Positions 7,049 to 16,557 of a stretch of DNA of 33,105 nucleotides are shown one piece after another; positions within the stretch are counted from its first letter, which is position 1; every line of letters starts with the position of its first letter. This DNA is from Clostridia bacterium. GTDB taxonomy: Bacteria > Bacillota > Clostridia > Oscillospirales > CAG-272. The notes under the pieces are model-generated. The model was not told the DNA's origin. It did no database searches and saw only the letters and a list, made by a program, of their open reading frames with translations. The stretch spans positions 1 through 33,105 of the forward strand of contig JAFVYY010000135.1 in the NCBI GenBank assembly GCA_017508405.1, read 5' to 3'. A program made the translations under genes and the position numbers.

Positions 7049-7332
7049 ATATAAGATCATACACCTAAAATTCGAGCTGCCCTTACATGCGCAAACCAGT
7101 AACGTTTGCTCGGAACAAGCGCCCTTGCGGCACATCTTCAAAACTGCTTAGTGCTGCTTGGTCCCCCACCTGACACGGTTCACAGCCGAAAATTGCGCAA
7201 GACTCATTCGTCAACACATTCATTAAAGGCGCTGACCACACAAAAACAGTCCTCAGATTAGGATTCACCCCTGCATATAGCGGATTTCAGGTACAGGGCA
7301 CCGCTAACGCCCCGGCTAGTATGACCTTATAT
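7049..7332 (-). ncRNA. ffs: Signal recognition particle RNA, large bacterial type (scRNA/ffs)
   Basis: Read on the minus strand, the sequence matches the large Bacillus-type SRP RNA at its invariant positions: GCGGTGCCCTGTACCTG and GCAGGG in the Alu part, GACGAATGAGTCTTGCGCAA in the middle, and GTCAGGT...AAGCAGCA plus GATGTGCCGCAAGGG in the S domain. The ends pair in a 14-bp helix (7319-7332 with 7049-7062, one G-U). The tip of helix 8, usually TCC-GGAA-GGA, here reads TGG-GGGA-CCA: a compensatory stem change and a GNRA-type GGGA loop. Position directly upstream of dnaX equals the scr-dnaX order of Bacillus subtilis. It binds Ffh to form the particle that targets membrane proteins. Exact mature ends are inferred from pairing. 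Confidence 0.95.
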
Positions 7333-7369
7333 CACAACTTGTTTTCTTATTTGATTTTTTATCCTAAAC

Positions 7370-7398
7370 AGTATATCATATAATAATAATAAAGTCAA
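7370..7398 (-). promoter_or_regulatory. Promoter of the SRP RNA (and probably dnaX unit)
   Basis: Minus-strand TTGACT (7393-7398), 17-bp spacer and TATACT (7370-7375) predict a start near 7363, about 30 bases before the first paired base of the SRP RNA. Confidence 0.8.
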
Positions 7399-7433
7399 GT
7401 GCGCATTTAAAAATATTATAAATTTAAATTGAG

Positions 7434-7470
7434 AAAAGGATTATGCGCAGGTTCGCATAATCCTTTTTAT
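7434..7470 (-). terminator. Terminator after the AI-2E family gene
   Basis: A perfect 14-bp stem (7434-7447 with 7454-7467) with a 6-base loop, starting 10 bases after the stop codon at 7477. T runs are present on both strands, so it may be bidirectional. Confidence 0.85.
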
Positions 7471-7476
7471 CATTAT

Positions 7477-8940
7477 TTAGTCGTCGAGGTAATCATCGTC
7501 GTCGTTGTCACCGTCACTGTCAAGCTCGTTTTCTACTATATCCTCGTCGATATCGTTTACGGTTTCATCCTTTTTCTTAACAGGCTCTTCAACAACTTCT
7601 TCGGGATGCGCCTTAGCATAGAGAAGCTCTTCATGCTTAAGCATTACAAGTGTATGACGTTTTTCGGCTTCCTCAGCCATAGCTACAGCATCCTGCTGCT
7701 GCTCGATAAGGTTCATAGCCTCAACTTCAAGGGACGCATTGATAAACGCCTCATTCGCATAAATATCCTTATTCTTAAACAGCTTCGTATCTGACGGAAG
7801 ATTTTTCTTCTTTAATCTGTTGTCAAGTATTTCGGATACAATGTAAGTTAAAACTGCAAACAGAGGAACACCGATAACCATTCCTATAAATCCGAAAATG
7901 TGTGAGCAAACAGTTACCGAAGCGATAACACCGATAGGTGTAAGACCGGTTGTAGCGCCTACGATATGGGGGTTAATAATATTACCGTCAATCTGCTGAA
8001 GCACAAGAATGAATATTACAAATATAAGCATCTTGATAGGACCGTCTGCAATTAGAATAATAAGAGCAGAGGGAACAGCGCCAAGGAATGGACCAAAGAA
8101 GGGAATGATGTTTGTAATTCCGACAACAACGCCGATAAGGGGGGCAAATTCATATCCTAAAATCGAAAGTACAACCACAACAATTGTTCCTACAAGAAGT
8201 GAATCAAGCGCAGCGCCCATAAGGTATCTACCGAAGGTTCTGTCTGTATAAGCTGCAAATTCACATATGCGGTTATAGGTTTTCTTTGAGAACATCGCAC
8301 ATAGTAGCTTACGTATCTTTGCAGTCATAGAATGCTTATACATAAGGAAATATACGGAAAGTATAAGACCGATTACAAAGTAAATGATTTGCTGAACTAT
8401 GCTGACACCCGTATTCAAAATAATCGTCGCAAATTTTGTGAGGTCAAGCTCTTTTAAAAAGTTTGTAAGGGTATCAATGATTTTTTGAGAATCCAAAATA
8501 GGTATATTGATCTTTAAATTCTCAAATAAATCAGTAACCCAAACCATAGCGTTATTTAAGTACGATCCTATGTTGTTGGCAAGCTTGGTAAAGTTATCGC
8601 CGAAGGATGGGATAAGAGAGAATACGATTATTGCTATAATTCCGAAGAATATGATATAAGTAAAGATAAGAGAGAATGTCTTTCTTAACTTTGGATGAGC
8701 TTTTTTCTTCTCTATGAAAGCAAATACGTAGGTGTGTAGCTTTTTATAGATTGGGTTACAGATGTAAGCTATAACAAAACCGTAAATGAACGCAGTTACA
8801 GCAGTAATAAGGTTGCGTATATACGCCCAGATGTTGTCAAGACTGTTTAGAACGAATACAAGCGCTATACAAAGAGCAATAACCCAAACTGCATAATATG
8901 CAATCGATGCATATTTTTGGTTCTTTAATTTTTTGAACAT
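7477..8940 (-). CDS. AI-2E family (PerM/YtvI-like) membrane protein
   Basis: 487 residues with about eight hydrophobic segments: two at the N-terminus (AVWVIALCIALVFVLNSL and a following AVTAFIYGFVIAYI), a pair around 78-100 and a cluster in the middle and C-terminal half including IGVVVGITNIIPFFGPFLG. The latter and GNIINPHIVGATTGLTPIGV are signature stretches of the AI-2E transporter family. Family members have been proposed to export autoinducer-2 or act as Na+/H+ antiporters, but the substrate here is unknown. The last 90 residues are cytosolic, charged and end in a very acidic tail (DSDGDNDDDDYLDD). AAGGAG precedes the ATG, and the gene is flanked by its own promoter and terminator, so it is monocistronic. 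Confidence 0.88.
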   Translation of the reverse strand: MFKKLKNQKYASIAYYAVWVIALCIALVFVLNSLDNIWAYIRNLITAVTAFIYGFVIAYICNPIYKKLHTYVFAFIEKKKAHPKLRKTFSLIFTYIIFFGIIAIIVFSLIPSFGDNFTKLANNIGSYLNNAMVWVTDLFENLKINIPILDSQKIIDTLTNFLKELDLTKFATIILNTGVSIVQQIIYFVIGLILSVYFLMYKHSMTAKIRKLLCAMFSKKTYNRICEFAAYTDRTFGRYLMGAALDSLLVGTIVVVVLSILGYEFAPLIGVVVGITNIIPFFGPFLGAVPSALIILIADGPIKMLIFVIFILVLQQIDGNIINPHIVGATTGLTPIGVIASVTVCSHIFGFIGMVIGVPLFAVLTYIVSEILDNRLKKKNLPSDTKLFKNKDIYANEAFINASLEVEAMNLIEQQQDAVAMAEEAEKRHTLVMLKHEELLYAKAHPEEVVEEPVKKKDETVNDIDEDIVENELDSDGDNDDDDYLDD

Positions 8941-8971
8941 TTGCAGACTCCTTAAAAAATATCTTACAGTT

Positions 8972-9000
8972 ATTGTATCTTATTTTAAAAGCTTAGTCAA
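8972..9000 (-). promoter_or_regulatory. Promoter of the AI-2E family gene
   Basis: Minus-strand TTGACT (8995-9000), 17-bp spacer and TACAAT (8972-8977), about 30 bases upstream of the ATG at 8940. Confidence 0.8.
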
Positions 9001-9042
9001 TAGAAAATAATAAATTTCATAAATTAAACAAGAATTTTTCAC

Positions 9043-9071
9043 AAAAAAGTGCGTCCGAAATACGGACGCAC
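9043..9071 (-). terminator. guaB terminator
   Basis: A perfect 9-bp GC-rich stem (9049-9057 with 9063-9071), 5-base loop, and six T on the minus strand, nine bases after the guaB stop codon. Confidence 0.9.
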
Positions 9072-9079
9072 ATAAATTA

Positions 9080-10621
<1,542 letters not shown>

Positions 10622-10644
10622 CAGGATTTTAAAAATTGTCGCCG

Positions 10645-11526
10645 TTAAATTGTTTTGCATACATTTGCTCTGATTTTGTCGATTTTTAATTTACAAACCG
10701 CATCCATCGCTTTATCATAAGTGTCGAAAAAGGCGAATACGGACGGACCGCTTCCGCTCATGAGTGCTCCGATCGCTCCGTATTTTATCAGAAGCTCTTT
10801 TATTACCTTTGCATCGGGGTTGGTGTCAAATATAACTTGCTCGAATTTATTGTAAAGCGTGGAGCAGACTCCGTTCAGATCCTTACAATTTATATAATCC
10901 ACAATAGCGCTGATGTCCGACGAGTCGGTGCATTCGGTACCGAATTTTGAGTCGAGCATTGAAAAGGCAACCGGCGTTGATACTGATGATGAGCCAATGG
11001 CACTTACAAGGTAAAAATCGGAAAAAGTGGGAAGGAGTGTAAGATTTTCACCTATTCCCTCGCAAATACAGGTTCCGCCCGTAAGACAAAACGGAACGTC
11101 TGCGCCGATTTCCGATCCTATGTGCCGAAGCTCATTTAACGTCATTTTACAGCCGTGCGCTTCATTCATCAACATAAGGGCTGCTGCTGCATCGGAGCTT
11201 CCTCCGGCCATTCCGGCTGAAACAGGTATATTTTTTTCAAGATAAAAGCTGTAATTCATACACTCTGCGTCGCATTTTGATAAAAATTTCTGCGCCGCCT
11301 TGTATATGAGATTGCTTTTATCACATTTAATGCTTTTGTCAGAGCATTCTATTTTGATTTCAGCTTGCGAGCTTGGTGCTGTCTTAAGGGTAATAACGTC
11401 GCAAAGAGAAACGGATTGCATTACGGAACGGATGTTATGATACCCGTCAGGACGCTTATTAAGCACGTCAAGGTAAAGATTTATCTTACCGTATGCTTTT
11501 TTTACATAAATTTTATCATTTTGCAT
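10645..11526 (-). CDS. ispE: 4-diphosphocytidyl-2-C-methyl-D-erythritol kinase
   Basis: About 293 residues. IspE phosphorylates CDP-methylerythritol in the non-mevalonate isoprenoid pathway. It is a GHMP kinase: the N-terminal AYGKINLYLDVLNKRPDGYH, the ATP-binding glycine-rich loop PVSAGMAGGSSDAAAAL, and the C-terminal motif GALMSGSGPSVFAFF are all present. The start overlaps the polA end by 11 bases, so translation is probably coupled. A TTG one codon upstream (11529) has AGGAG at 9 bases against 12 for the ATG, so TTG is a possible alternative start. No terminator is visible behind it. The polA-ispE pairing is not functionally obvious. Confidence 0.95.
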   Translation of the reverse strand: MQNDKIYVKKAYGKINLYLDVLNKRPDGYHNIRSVMQSVSLCDVITLKTAPSSQAEIKIECSDKSIKCDKSNLIYKAAQKFLSKCDAECMNYSFYLEKNIPVSAGMAGGSSDAAAALMLMNEAHGCKMTLNELRHIGSEIGADVPFCLTGGTCICEGIGENLTLLPTFSDFYLVSAIGSSSVSTPVAFSMLDSKFGTECTDSSDISAIVDYINCKDLNGVCSTLYNKFEQVIFDTNPDAKVIKELLIKYGAIGALMSGSGPSVFAFFDTYDKAMDAVCKLKIDKIRANVCKTI

Positions 11527-14038
11527 CAAACCAATTATCTCCTACTGAAGTTTGTGCTGTAAGCGGAACAGACAGCTTAACTGCATTTTCCATTTCTCTT
11601 TGAAGAATTTCCTTAGCTTGATTTACGCAGCTCTTATGTGATTCCACTATTAATTCATCGTGAACCTGTAATATAAGTCTGGCGTCAATTTTAGCATCCT
11701 CCAAAGCGCGGCTTACGTTTATCATAGCTATTTTGATTATATCAGCAGCCGAGCCCTGAATCGGGCTGTTCATGGCAACACGCTCACCGAATGCCTTTAC
11801 GTTTCGGTTTGATGAAGACAGTTCAGGAATGTATCTTATTCTGTCAAACATAGTTTTTGCACATCCTTTTTCCGTCGCACTTTCAATGAGGTTGTTTATA
11901 TAAGCGTGGACCTGCGGATATGTTGCAAAATATGATGAAATATAATTTTTAGCTTCCTTATATGATATTCTCAGATCCTTTGCAAGAGAATGCTCTCCCA
12001 TACCGTAAACGATACCGAAATTTACGGTTTTCGCGCGGCTTCTCATTTCCGAGGTTACGTTATTTATGTTTACTCCGAAAATCTGTGAAGCAGTTACAGC
12101 GTGAATATCCGTACCCGTGTTAAATGCATGAAGCATATTAATATCACCGGAAAGGTGGGCAAGTACCTTAAGCTCGATCTGCGAATAGTCCGCATCAATT
12201 AAGGTATAATCTTCATTCTTAGCTATAAAATATCTTCTGAAATTTTTTCCAAGCTCGGTTCTTACAGGAATATTCTGTAAGTTCGGCTCCGTTGATGAAA
12301 GTCTGCCTGTTACGGCAACGGTTTGATTAAAGGTGGTGTGTACCTTATTATTTTCATCGGCTACCTTGATAAGCCCCTCACAATAGGTGCTGTTTAGCTT
12401 CATTACCTGACGGTAGTCGAGTATTTCCTGTATGATTTCCGATTCGGAACGAAGCTCTTCTAAAACTGCAGCATCCGTAGAATAGCCTGTTTTGGTTTTT
12501 TTGCCATGCTTAAGACCCATTTTTTCAAAAAGGACCTCACTTAACTGTGCGGGGGAATTTACGTTGAATTCTTCTCCTGCCAGCATATAGATTCTTTCCT
12601 TAAAAGAAGAAGCAAGTGAAAGAAGCTGACGTGAATAGGACTTCAAACCGTTTACGTCGATACGGAAGCCTTCCTTTTCCATGGAGCATAAAACTCTTGC
12701 AAGGGGGATTTCAATGTCTGTTAATATTTTTTCGGTTCCCGCCTCCTTAAGCTTTTTGCTAAGCTCGGTATAGAGCATATAAAGAAGCTGGGCGGAGTAT
12801 TCGGGAACGAAATCCTTTTCCAAATACGATACGCAAAGCTTTTCAATAGCATAGCTGCTGTCGGATGGAGAAACAACGTATGCTGCAAGCATAACGTCGA
12901 ATATACAGTTTACGGGATGCTCCTTGAGAACTGATTTTACGTCGTAACAGATTACGTTGTTATTCTTTAAAAATTCATCGTAATCTCCGTATTCGTATAC
13001 AAAATTATATTTTTCGGAGCATATATAAAGCTTATGATCGTGAGAATATACAGCTACGGTTTCATTTCGTATTCCGTCAAGTAGTCCTATCGTAGCGGGA
13101 GCCTTAAGCTCGGTTTGCGTTTTTTCTTCTTCGCCTACAGCTTCTTCAAAGAAATCATCAAATTCGGAAAGTGACGGAAGAAGATTGAATTTTTTAATGA
13201 AAGATTCAAACTCCATTTCTGTAAAAAAGTCATAAAGCTTATCATTATTGATTCCGTGGTATTTGAAATCCTCGACGGCTTTGTCGATGGGAGCATCCTT
13301 AACGATGGTGGCTAAGAATTTCGACGTGTATGCCATTTCCTTTCCGTTTCTGAGCTTTTCTTTCATAGAGGGAGAAAGGGATGAGCCTTCAAATTCGTCA
13401 TAAATTCTGTCAAGAGAGCCAAAGTCGGAAATAAGCTTGAACGCACCCTTTTCGCCGATGCCGTTTACTCCGGGGATATTATCCGAGGAATCTCCCATTA
13501 TTGCTTTAACGTCAATATACTGAGTGGGTGTTACACCGTAATCCTGTAAAAATTTTTCGGGGTCGTACACTATATCCTCTTTTGTTTTAACAAGAATGAG
13601 AGAGCATTGATCGGTAATGAGCTGTAAGGAATCTCGGTCGCCCGTTAATACATATGAATGAATATCGGGATCTGCCTCACCGATTTTTGCGGCAGTTCCT
13701 ATCAAATCGTCTGCCTCATAGCCTTCCTTTTCAATTACGTTAAATCCCATATATTCAAGGCATTTTTTTGCATAGGGAAGCTGGGCTGCCAATTCGTCAG
13801 GCATACCCTTACGTGTAGCTTTATAGAAATCACAGGCGTGGTGACGGAACGTCTTTGCCCTAACGTCAAAGGCAACAACCGCATAGTCAGGCTTAAGGCT
13901 GTCCATGTGTTTCTTAAGAATAGAGATCATTCCGTAAATAGCGTTTGTGGGTAAACCCGCCTTGTTTGAAAGAGGACGTATACCGTAATACGCTCTGTTG
14001 ATTATACTGTTTCCGTCTATTATGAGAAAATTTTTCAT
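11516..14038 (-). CDS. polA: DNA polymerase I
   Basis: 840 residues from the ATG at 14038; an upstream in-frame start (14086) lies inside the preceding gene and is less likely. The N-terminal 290 residues form the 5'-3' nuclease (FLIIDGNSIINRAYYG, EADDLIGTAAKIGEAD, GDSSDNIPGVNGIGEKGA). The middle region corresponds to the 3'-5' exonuclease fold but is short and shows no DxE motif, so proofreading is probably lost, as in Bacillus-type Pol I. The polymerase domain is complete: motif A DADYSQIELKVLAHL (about 613), motif B RAKTVNFGIVYG (about 668), motif C QVHDEL (about 793). It fills gaps and replaces Okazaki primers. The start follows the TSCPD gene stop by one base. Confidence 0.97.
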   Translation of the reverse strand: MKNFLIIDGNSIINRAYYGIRPLSNKAGLPTNAIYGMISILKKHMDSLKPDYAVVAFDVRAKTFRHHACDFYKATRKGMPDELAAQLPYAKKCLEYMGFNVIEKEGYEADDLIGTAAKIGEADPDIHSYVLTGDRDSLQLITDQCSLILVKTKEDIVYDPEKFLQDYGVTPTQYIDVKAIMGDSSDNIPGVNGIGEKGAFKLISDFGSLDRIYDEFEGSSLSPSMKEKLRNGKEMAYTSKFLATIVKDAPIDKAVEDFKYHGINNDKLYDFFTEMEFESFIKKFNLLPSLSEFDDFFEEAVGEEEKTQTELKAPATIGLLDGIRNETVAVYSHDHKLYICSEKYNFVYEYGDYDEFLKNNNVICYDVKSVLKEHPVNCIFDVMLAAYVVSPSDSSYAIEKLCVSYLEKDFVPEYSAQLLYMLYTELSKKLKEAGTEKILTDIEIPLARVLCSMEKEGFRIDVNGLKSYSRQLLSLASSFKERIYMLAGEEFNVNSPAQLSEVLFEKMGLKHGKKTKTGYSTDAAVLEELRSESEIIQEILDYRQVMKLNSTYCEGLIKVADENNKVHTTFNQTVAVTGRLSSTEPNLQNIPVRTELGKNFRRYFIAKNEDYTLIDADYSQIELKVLAHLSGDINMLHAFNTGTDIHAVTASQIFGVNINNVTSEMRSRAKTVNFGIVYGMGEHSLAKDLRISYKEAKNYISSYFATYPQVHAYINNLIESATEKGCAKTMFDRIRYIPELSSSNRNVKAFGERVAMNSPIQGSAADIIKIAMINVSRALEDAKIDARLILQVHDELIVESHKSCVNQAKEILQREMENAVKLSVPLTAQTSVGDNWFDAK

Positions 14039-14039
14039 T

Positions 14040-14300
14040 TTATCTCTCACCCTGTTCCTTAAGAGCGTTTTCAACCGCAGTTGCAAGCTGATCGGCGCAG
14101 GATGTTGATCTGAATCCGCAGGTATTACCTTTGAGTAAACTGATAAGCTTTTCGGCTTTCATTCCTTCAACAAGCTTTCCAATGGCTTTAAGATTTCCGT
14201 TACAGCCTCTTACGAAGCTAACGTTCGAAACGATTCCGTCGGTTAAATCAAAAGTGATTTGAGTAGAGCAGGTACCCTTTGTGTTGTAAACGTAAGTCAT
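14040..14300 (-). CDS. TSCPD-domain small four-cysteine protein (TIGR03905-like)
   Basis: 86 residues with four conserved cysteines (C11 in KGTCST, C33 in RGCNGN, C61 in NTCGFRSTSC and C68). This arrangement matches the small clostridial TSCPD family related to the C-terminal zinc-binding domain of B12-dependent ribonucleotide reductase. Its function is unknown; metal binding is an inference. AGAGG precedes the start, and the gene is the first of the TSCPD-polA-ispE operon, one base before polA. Its promoter must lie in the 100-base divergent region shared with trmB; a weak candidate TTGCTA-17-TAGTAT reads toward it there. Confidence 0.85.
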   Translation of the reverse strand: MTYVYNTKGTCSTQITFDLTDGIVSNVSFVRGCNGNLKAIGKLVEGMKAEKLISLLKGNTCGFRSTSCADQLATAVENALKEQGER

Positions 14301-14347
14301 ATTATTTTAACCTCTTTTAAAAAAGTGTGGATTTTTTTGGAAATATG

Positions 14348-14356
14348 TGATAGAAT
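14348..14356 (+). promoter_or_regulatory. Extended -10 promoter element for trmB
   Basis: TG-A-TAGAAT at 14348-14356 is a good extended -10 with no clear -35 box. It predicts transcription starting near 14363, about 40 bases before the trmB ATG. Confidence 0.45.
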
Positions 14357-14403
14357 ACTACATATATAATATTATTTTAGCAAAAAACGGAGTAAATATC
14401 AAT

Positions 14404-15144
14404 ATGAGAATGAAAAAAAAGCGTCACGGAAGCGAGAGAATCGCATTACTTTCTCAGCTTGTGGCAAAAAATCCTGCAGATGTTGCGAACAATCCCTCGG
14501 AATTCTTTGGAAATTCCAACTCCTTAAGGGTTGAAATAGGATGCGGTAAGGGCGATTTTATAAGAGGAAAAAGTGTTCAGGAGCCGGATTATAACTACCT
14601 TGCAATTGAAAAAATTTCGGACGTATGTACCGTAGCTACGGAAAAATACGCAGTATCAAGAGGACTTGGCTCTATGGCGCCAAACGGAGGATGGCAAAAA
14701 CCGGATGGAGCAATATATGTCTTGGGCGGAGAAGAGGTTGACTTTTCCGATCTCGACAGAGGAAACGTGCGATTTGCAGTTGGAGATGCAGCTGAGCTTC
14801 TTAAGGATTTTCCCGATAATTCTGTTGATGCGATCTATATAAATTTCTGCGATCCGTGGGGTAAAAAGGGGTACGCAAAGCGCCGTCTTACTTATATAGG
14901 TTTTCTTGAAATGTATTCAAGAATACTCGTTAACGGCGGAAAGCTCCATTTCAAAACAGATAACAGAGAGCTTTTTGATTTTTCTCTTGAGCAGGTTGAA
15001 ATATCGAAATTTGATTTGAAATATAAGACCTACGATCTTCATGCGTCCGATATGAACGAAGTTAATATCGAAACGGAGTATGAAAGAAACTTTACCGAAA
15101 AGGGCTTTAAAATCAATATGATTATTGCAGAAAATAAGAAATAA
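14404..15144 (+). CDS. trmB: tRNA (guanine-N7-)-methyltransferase TrmB
   Basis: 246 residues from the ATG at 14404, with GGAG 11 bases upstream; the longer frame start (14347) overlaps the promoter. TrmB makes m7G46 in tRNA using S-adenosylmethionine. The SAM motif EIGCGKGDF, the catalytic INFCDPWGKKGYAKRRL (canonical DPWPKKRHxKRRL with two changes) and FKTDNRELFDFSL are present. Between the helix EKYAVSRG and VRFAVGDA there is an insertion of about 25 residues rich in Gly (SMAPNGGWQKPDGAIYV) that standard TrmB proteins lack. Closest neighbours are the divergent polA operon and the downstream dpaA; trmB has no terminator of its own. Confidence 0.92.
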   Translation: MRMKKKRHGSERIALLSQLVAKNPADVANNPSEFFGNSNSLRVEIGCGKGDFIRGKSVQEPDYNYLAIEKISDVCTVATEKYAVSRGLGSMAPNGGWQKPDGAIYVLGGEEVDFSDLDRGNVRFAVGDAAELLKDFPDNSVDAIYINFCDPWGKKGYAKRRLTYIGFLEMYSRILVNGGKLHFKTDNRELFDFSLEQVEISKFDLKYKTYDLHASDMNEVNIETEYERNFTEKGFKINMIIAENKK

Positions 15145-15148
15145 TGTG

Positions 15149-15174
15149 ACATTTTTCGTTCCTTCGCATAATCT
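15149..15174 (+). promoter_or_regulatory. Candidate sigma-K promoter of dpaAB
   Basis: GACA (AC at 15149-15150), 16 bases, then CATAATCT at 15167-15174 fits the sigma-K pattern AC-N16/17-CATAnnnT. No sigma-A boxes are evident. It starts five bases after the trmB stop codon. In Bacillus subtilis the dipicolinate synthase genes (spoVF) are sigma-K dependent in the mother cell. Confidence 0.45.
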
Positions 15175-15178
15175 GTAA

Positions 15179-15192
15179 TGAGATTTATCTCA
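15179..15192. promoter_or_regulatory. Inverted repeat in the dpaA leader
   Basis: TGAGAT-TT-ATCTCA lies a few bases downstream of the predicted sigma-K -10, so it would cover the transcription start region. It may be an operator; the 2-base spacer argues against an RNA hairpin. Confidence 0.35.
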
Positions 15193-15215
15193 ATATATTT
15201 TGTGAAGGATAGACT

Positions 15216-15977
15216 ATGGAAAAAATTTGTATAGTGTCAAGAGATAAACGCTTTGCATACGCAAGGGAGTTGTTTATAAATTGCGGATACGAGTGTGAAA
15301 TTTGCGAACCTTTTTCTTTGAAAGACGGGGATATTATCCTGTTTTCGCCTAAAAACGACTTTACTGACCATGAGCTTCGGAAGATGCTTTCCGATGTAGA
15401 TCATGAGGCGATAATCTTTACGGGTAAAAAAGAAAAGGTAGAAAAGCATCACGCAGGTATTGTTTTGGACTATTCGGACAGCGAGTCGTTTCTTCTTGAT
15501 AATGCATATATTACGGCGCAGTGCGCAATTAAGCTGACATTTGAGAATACCGACTTCTCCCTGCACGGCAAAAGGGCTTTGGTGTTGGGATACAGAAGAA
15601 TAGGCAAATATCTCTCATCCATGCTTAAATGCCTCTGCGCCGATGTTTTTGTATATGCAAGACGGGAAGAGTCGCAAAAAGAGGCTTCTCTCAACGGATT
15701 TGGAATTTGCGAGCTTTCCGAAATAGACAAACTCGATTTTGACCTTATATACAATACCGTGCCCTTTAAAATAGTAAAAAGGGAAATAACAGATAAACTC
15801 AGAAGCTCCGCTCTTATTATGGAGCTTGCATCGGACCCCGGAGGCTTTTATGATGAAAATATAGCTTTGAAGTCAGCGGCTTTACCCGGCAAGCTTATGC
15901 CTCAAAGTGCGGGCAAGGCAATATTTGACTATGTAATATCTATCCTGTCACATTTAAAGGGGGAGAATAACCTATGA
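15216..15977 (+). CDS. dpaA: Dipicolinate synthase subunit A
   Basis: 253 residues. With DpaB it converts dihydrodipicolinate to dipicolinic acid, the calcium-chelated core solute of endospores; it is made in the mother cell. The protein resembles SpoVFA: the N-terminal half binds substrate and the second half holds a Rossmann segment with ALVLGYRRIGKYLSSML followed by VFVYARRE and YNTVPFKIV, and ends with GKLMPQSAGKAIFDYV. The dinucleotide loop reads GYRRIG. AAGGA lies seven bases before the ATG. The stop overlaps the dpaB start in ATGA. It identifies the host as a likely spore former. Confidence 0.93.
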   Translation: MEKICIVSRDKRFAYARELFINCGYECEICEPFSLKDGDIILFSPKNDFTDHELRKMLSDVDHEAIIFTGKKEKVEKHHAGIVLDYSDSESFLLDNAYITAQCAIKLTFENTDFSLHGKRALVLGYRRIGKYLSSMLKCLCADVFVYARREESQKEASLNGFGICELSEIDKLDFDLIYNTVPFKIVKREITDKLRSSALIMELASDPGGFYDENIALKSAALPGKLMPQSAGKAIFDYVISILSHLKGENNL

Positions 15978-16534
15978 TAGGATACGCCTTTTGCGGTTCT
16001 TTTTGTACCCATAAAGCAAGCGTTGATGCAATGAAGCGTTTGCTTGATAAGGGATATGATATATTGCCGATAATGAGCGAAAATGTTTATAATACAGATA
16101 CGAGATTCGGCACTGCACGGGAGCTTATAAAAACGGTGGAGGAGCTTACGGGTAAAAAAACGGTGCACAGTATAGTGGAAGCGGAAGAGTTAGGACCAAA
16201 AATAAAGCTTGATGCATTGGTGATTGCGCCTTGCACAGGCAATACACTTGCTAAAATGGCGAGGGGAATTACCGATACGACGGTAACCATGGCGTCAAAA
16301 GCGCATCTTCGTTCCGACAGACCTACGGTTATAGCTCTTTGCTCCAACGATGCTATGTCCGCAAATTTACAAAATATAAGTATTTTGCTTGAAAGAAAAA
16401 GCGTATTTTTTACGCCTTTAATACAGGATGACCCTATAAAAAAACCTCATTCGCTTGTATCGGACTTTTCACTTATTGAAAAGACACTTGAATACGCCCT
16501 TGAACGCCGACAGCTAAGACCCTTGTTTATTTAA
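15974..16534 (+). CDS. dpaB: Dipicolinate synthase subunit B (flavoprotein)
   Basis: 186 residues of the HFCD-type flavoprotein fold seen in SpoVFB: GYAFCGSFCTHKASVDAM at the N-terminus, DALVIAPCTGNTLAKMARGI in the FMN/active-site region, and TVTMASKAHLRSDRP. It is the partner of DpaA in dipicolinate synthesis. A GGGGGAG ribosome binding site lies inside the end of dpaA, and the ATGA overlap shows coupling. Unlike Bacillus, the aspartokinase and dapA genes do not follow; a cardiolipin synthase gene does. Confidence 0.95.
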   Translation: MIGYAFCGSFCTHKASVDAMKRLLDKGYDILPIMSENVYNTDTRFGTARELIKTVEELTGKKTVHSIVEAEELGPKIKLDALVIAPCTGNTLAKMARGITDTTVTMASKAHLRSDRPTVIALCSNDAMSANLQNISILLERKSVFFTPLIQDDPIKKPHSLVSDFSLIEKTLEYALERRQLRPLFI

Positions 16535-16557
16535 ATTTAACGAAAGGATTTTTAAAA

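Noticed and set aside
7083..7268. Open frame of 61 codons on the minus strand between dnaX and the AI-2E gene
   Set aside because: It lies entirely inside the SRP RNA, whose conserved motifs and terminal pairing explain the sequence.
7342..7433. tRNA gene upstream of the SRP RNA, as in Bacillus
   Set aside because: No T-arm or acceptor pairing; the stretch holds only the SRP RNA promoter and AT-rich sequence.
7429..7794. 121-codon plus-strand frame overlapping the end of the AI-2E gene
   Set aside because: It begins in the terminator hairpin and reads the acidic tail codons backwards, giving a Val/Leu-rich artefact.
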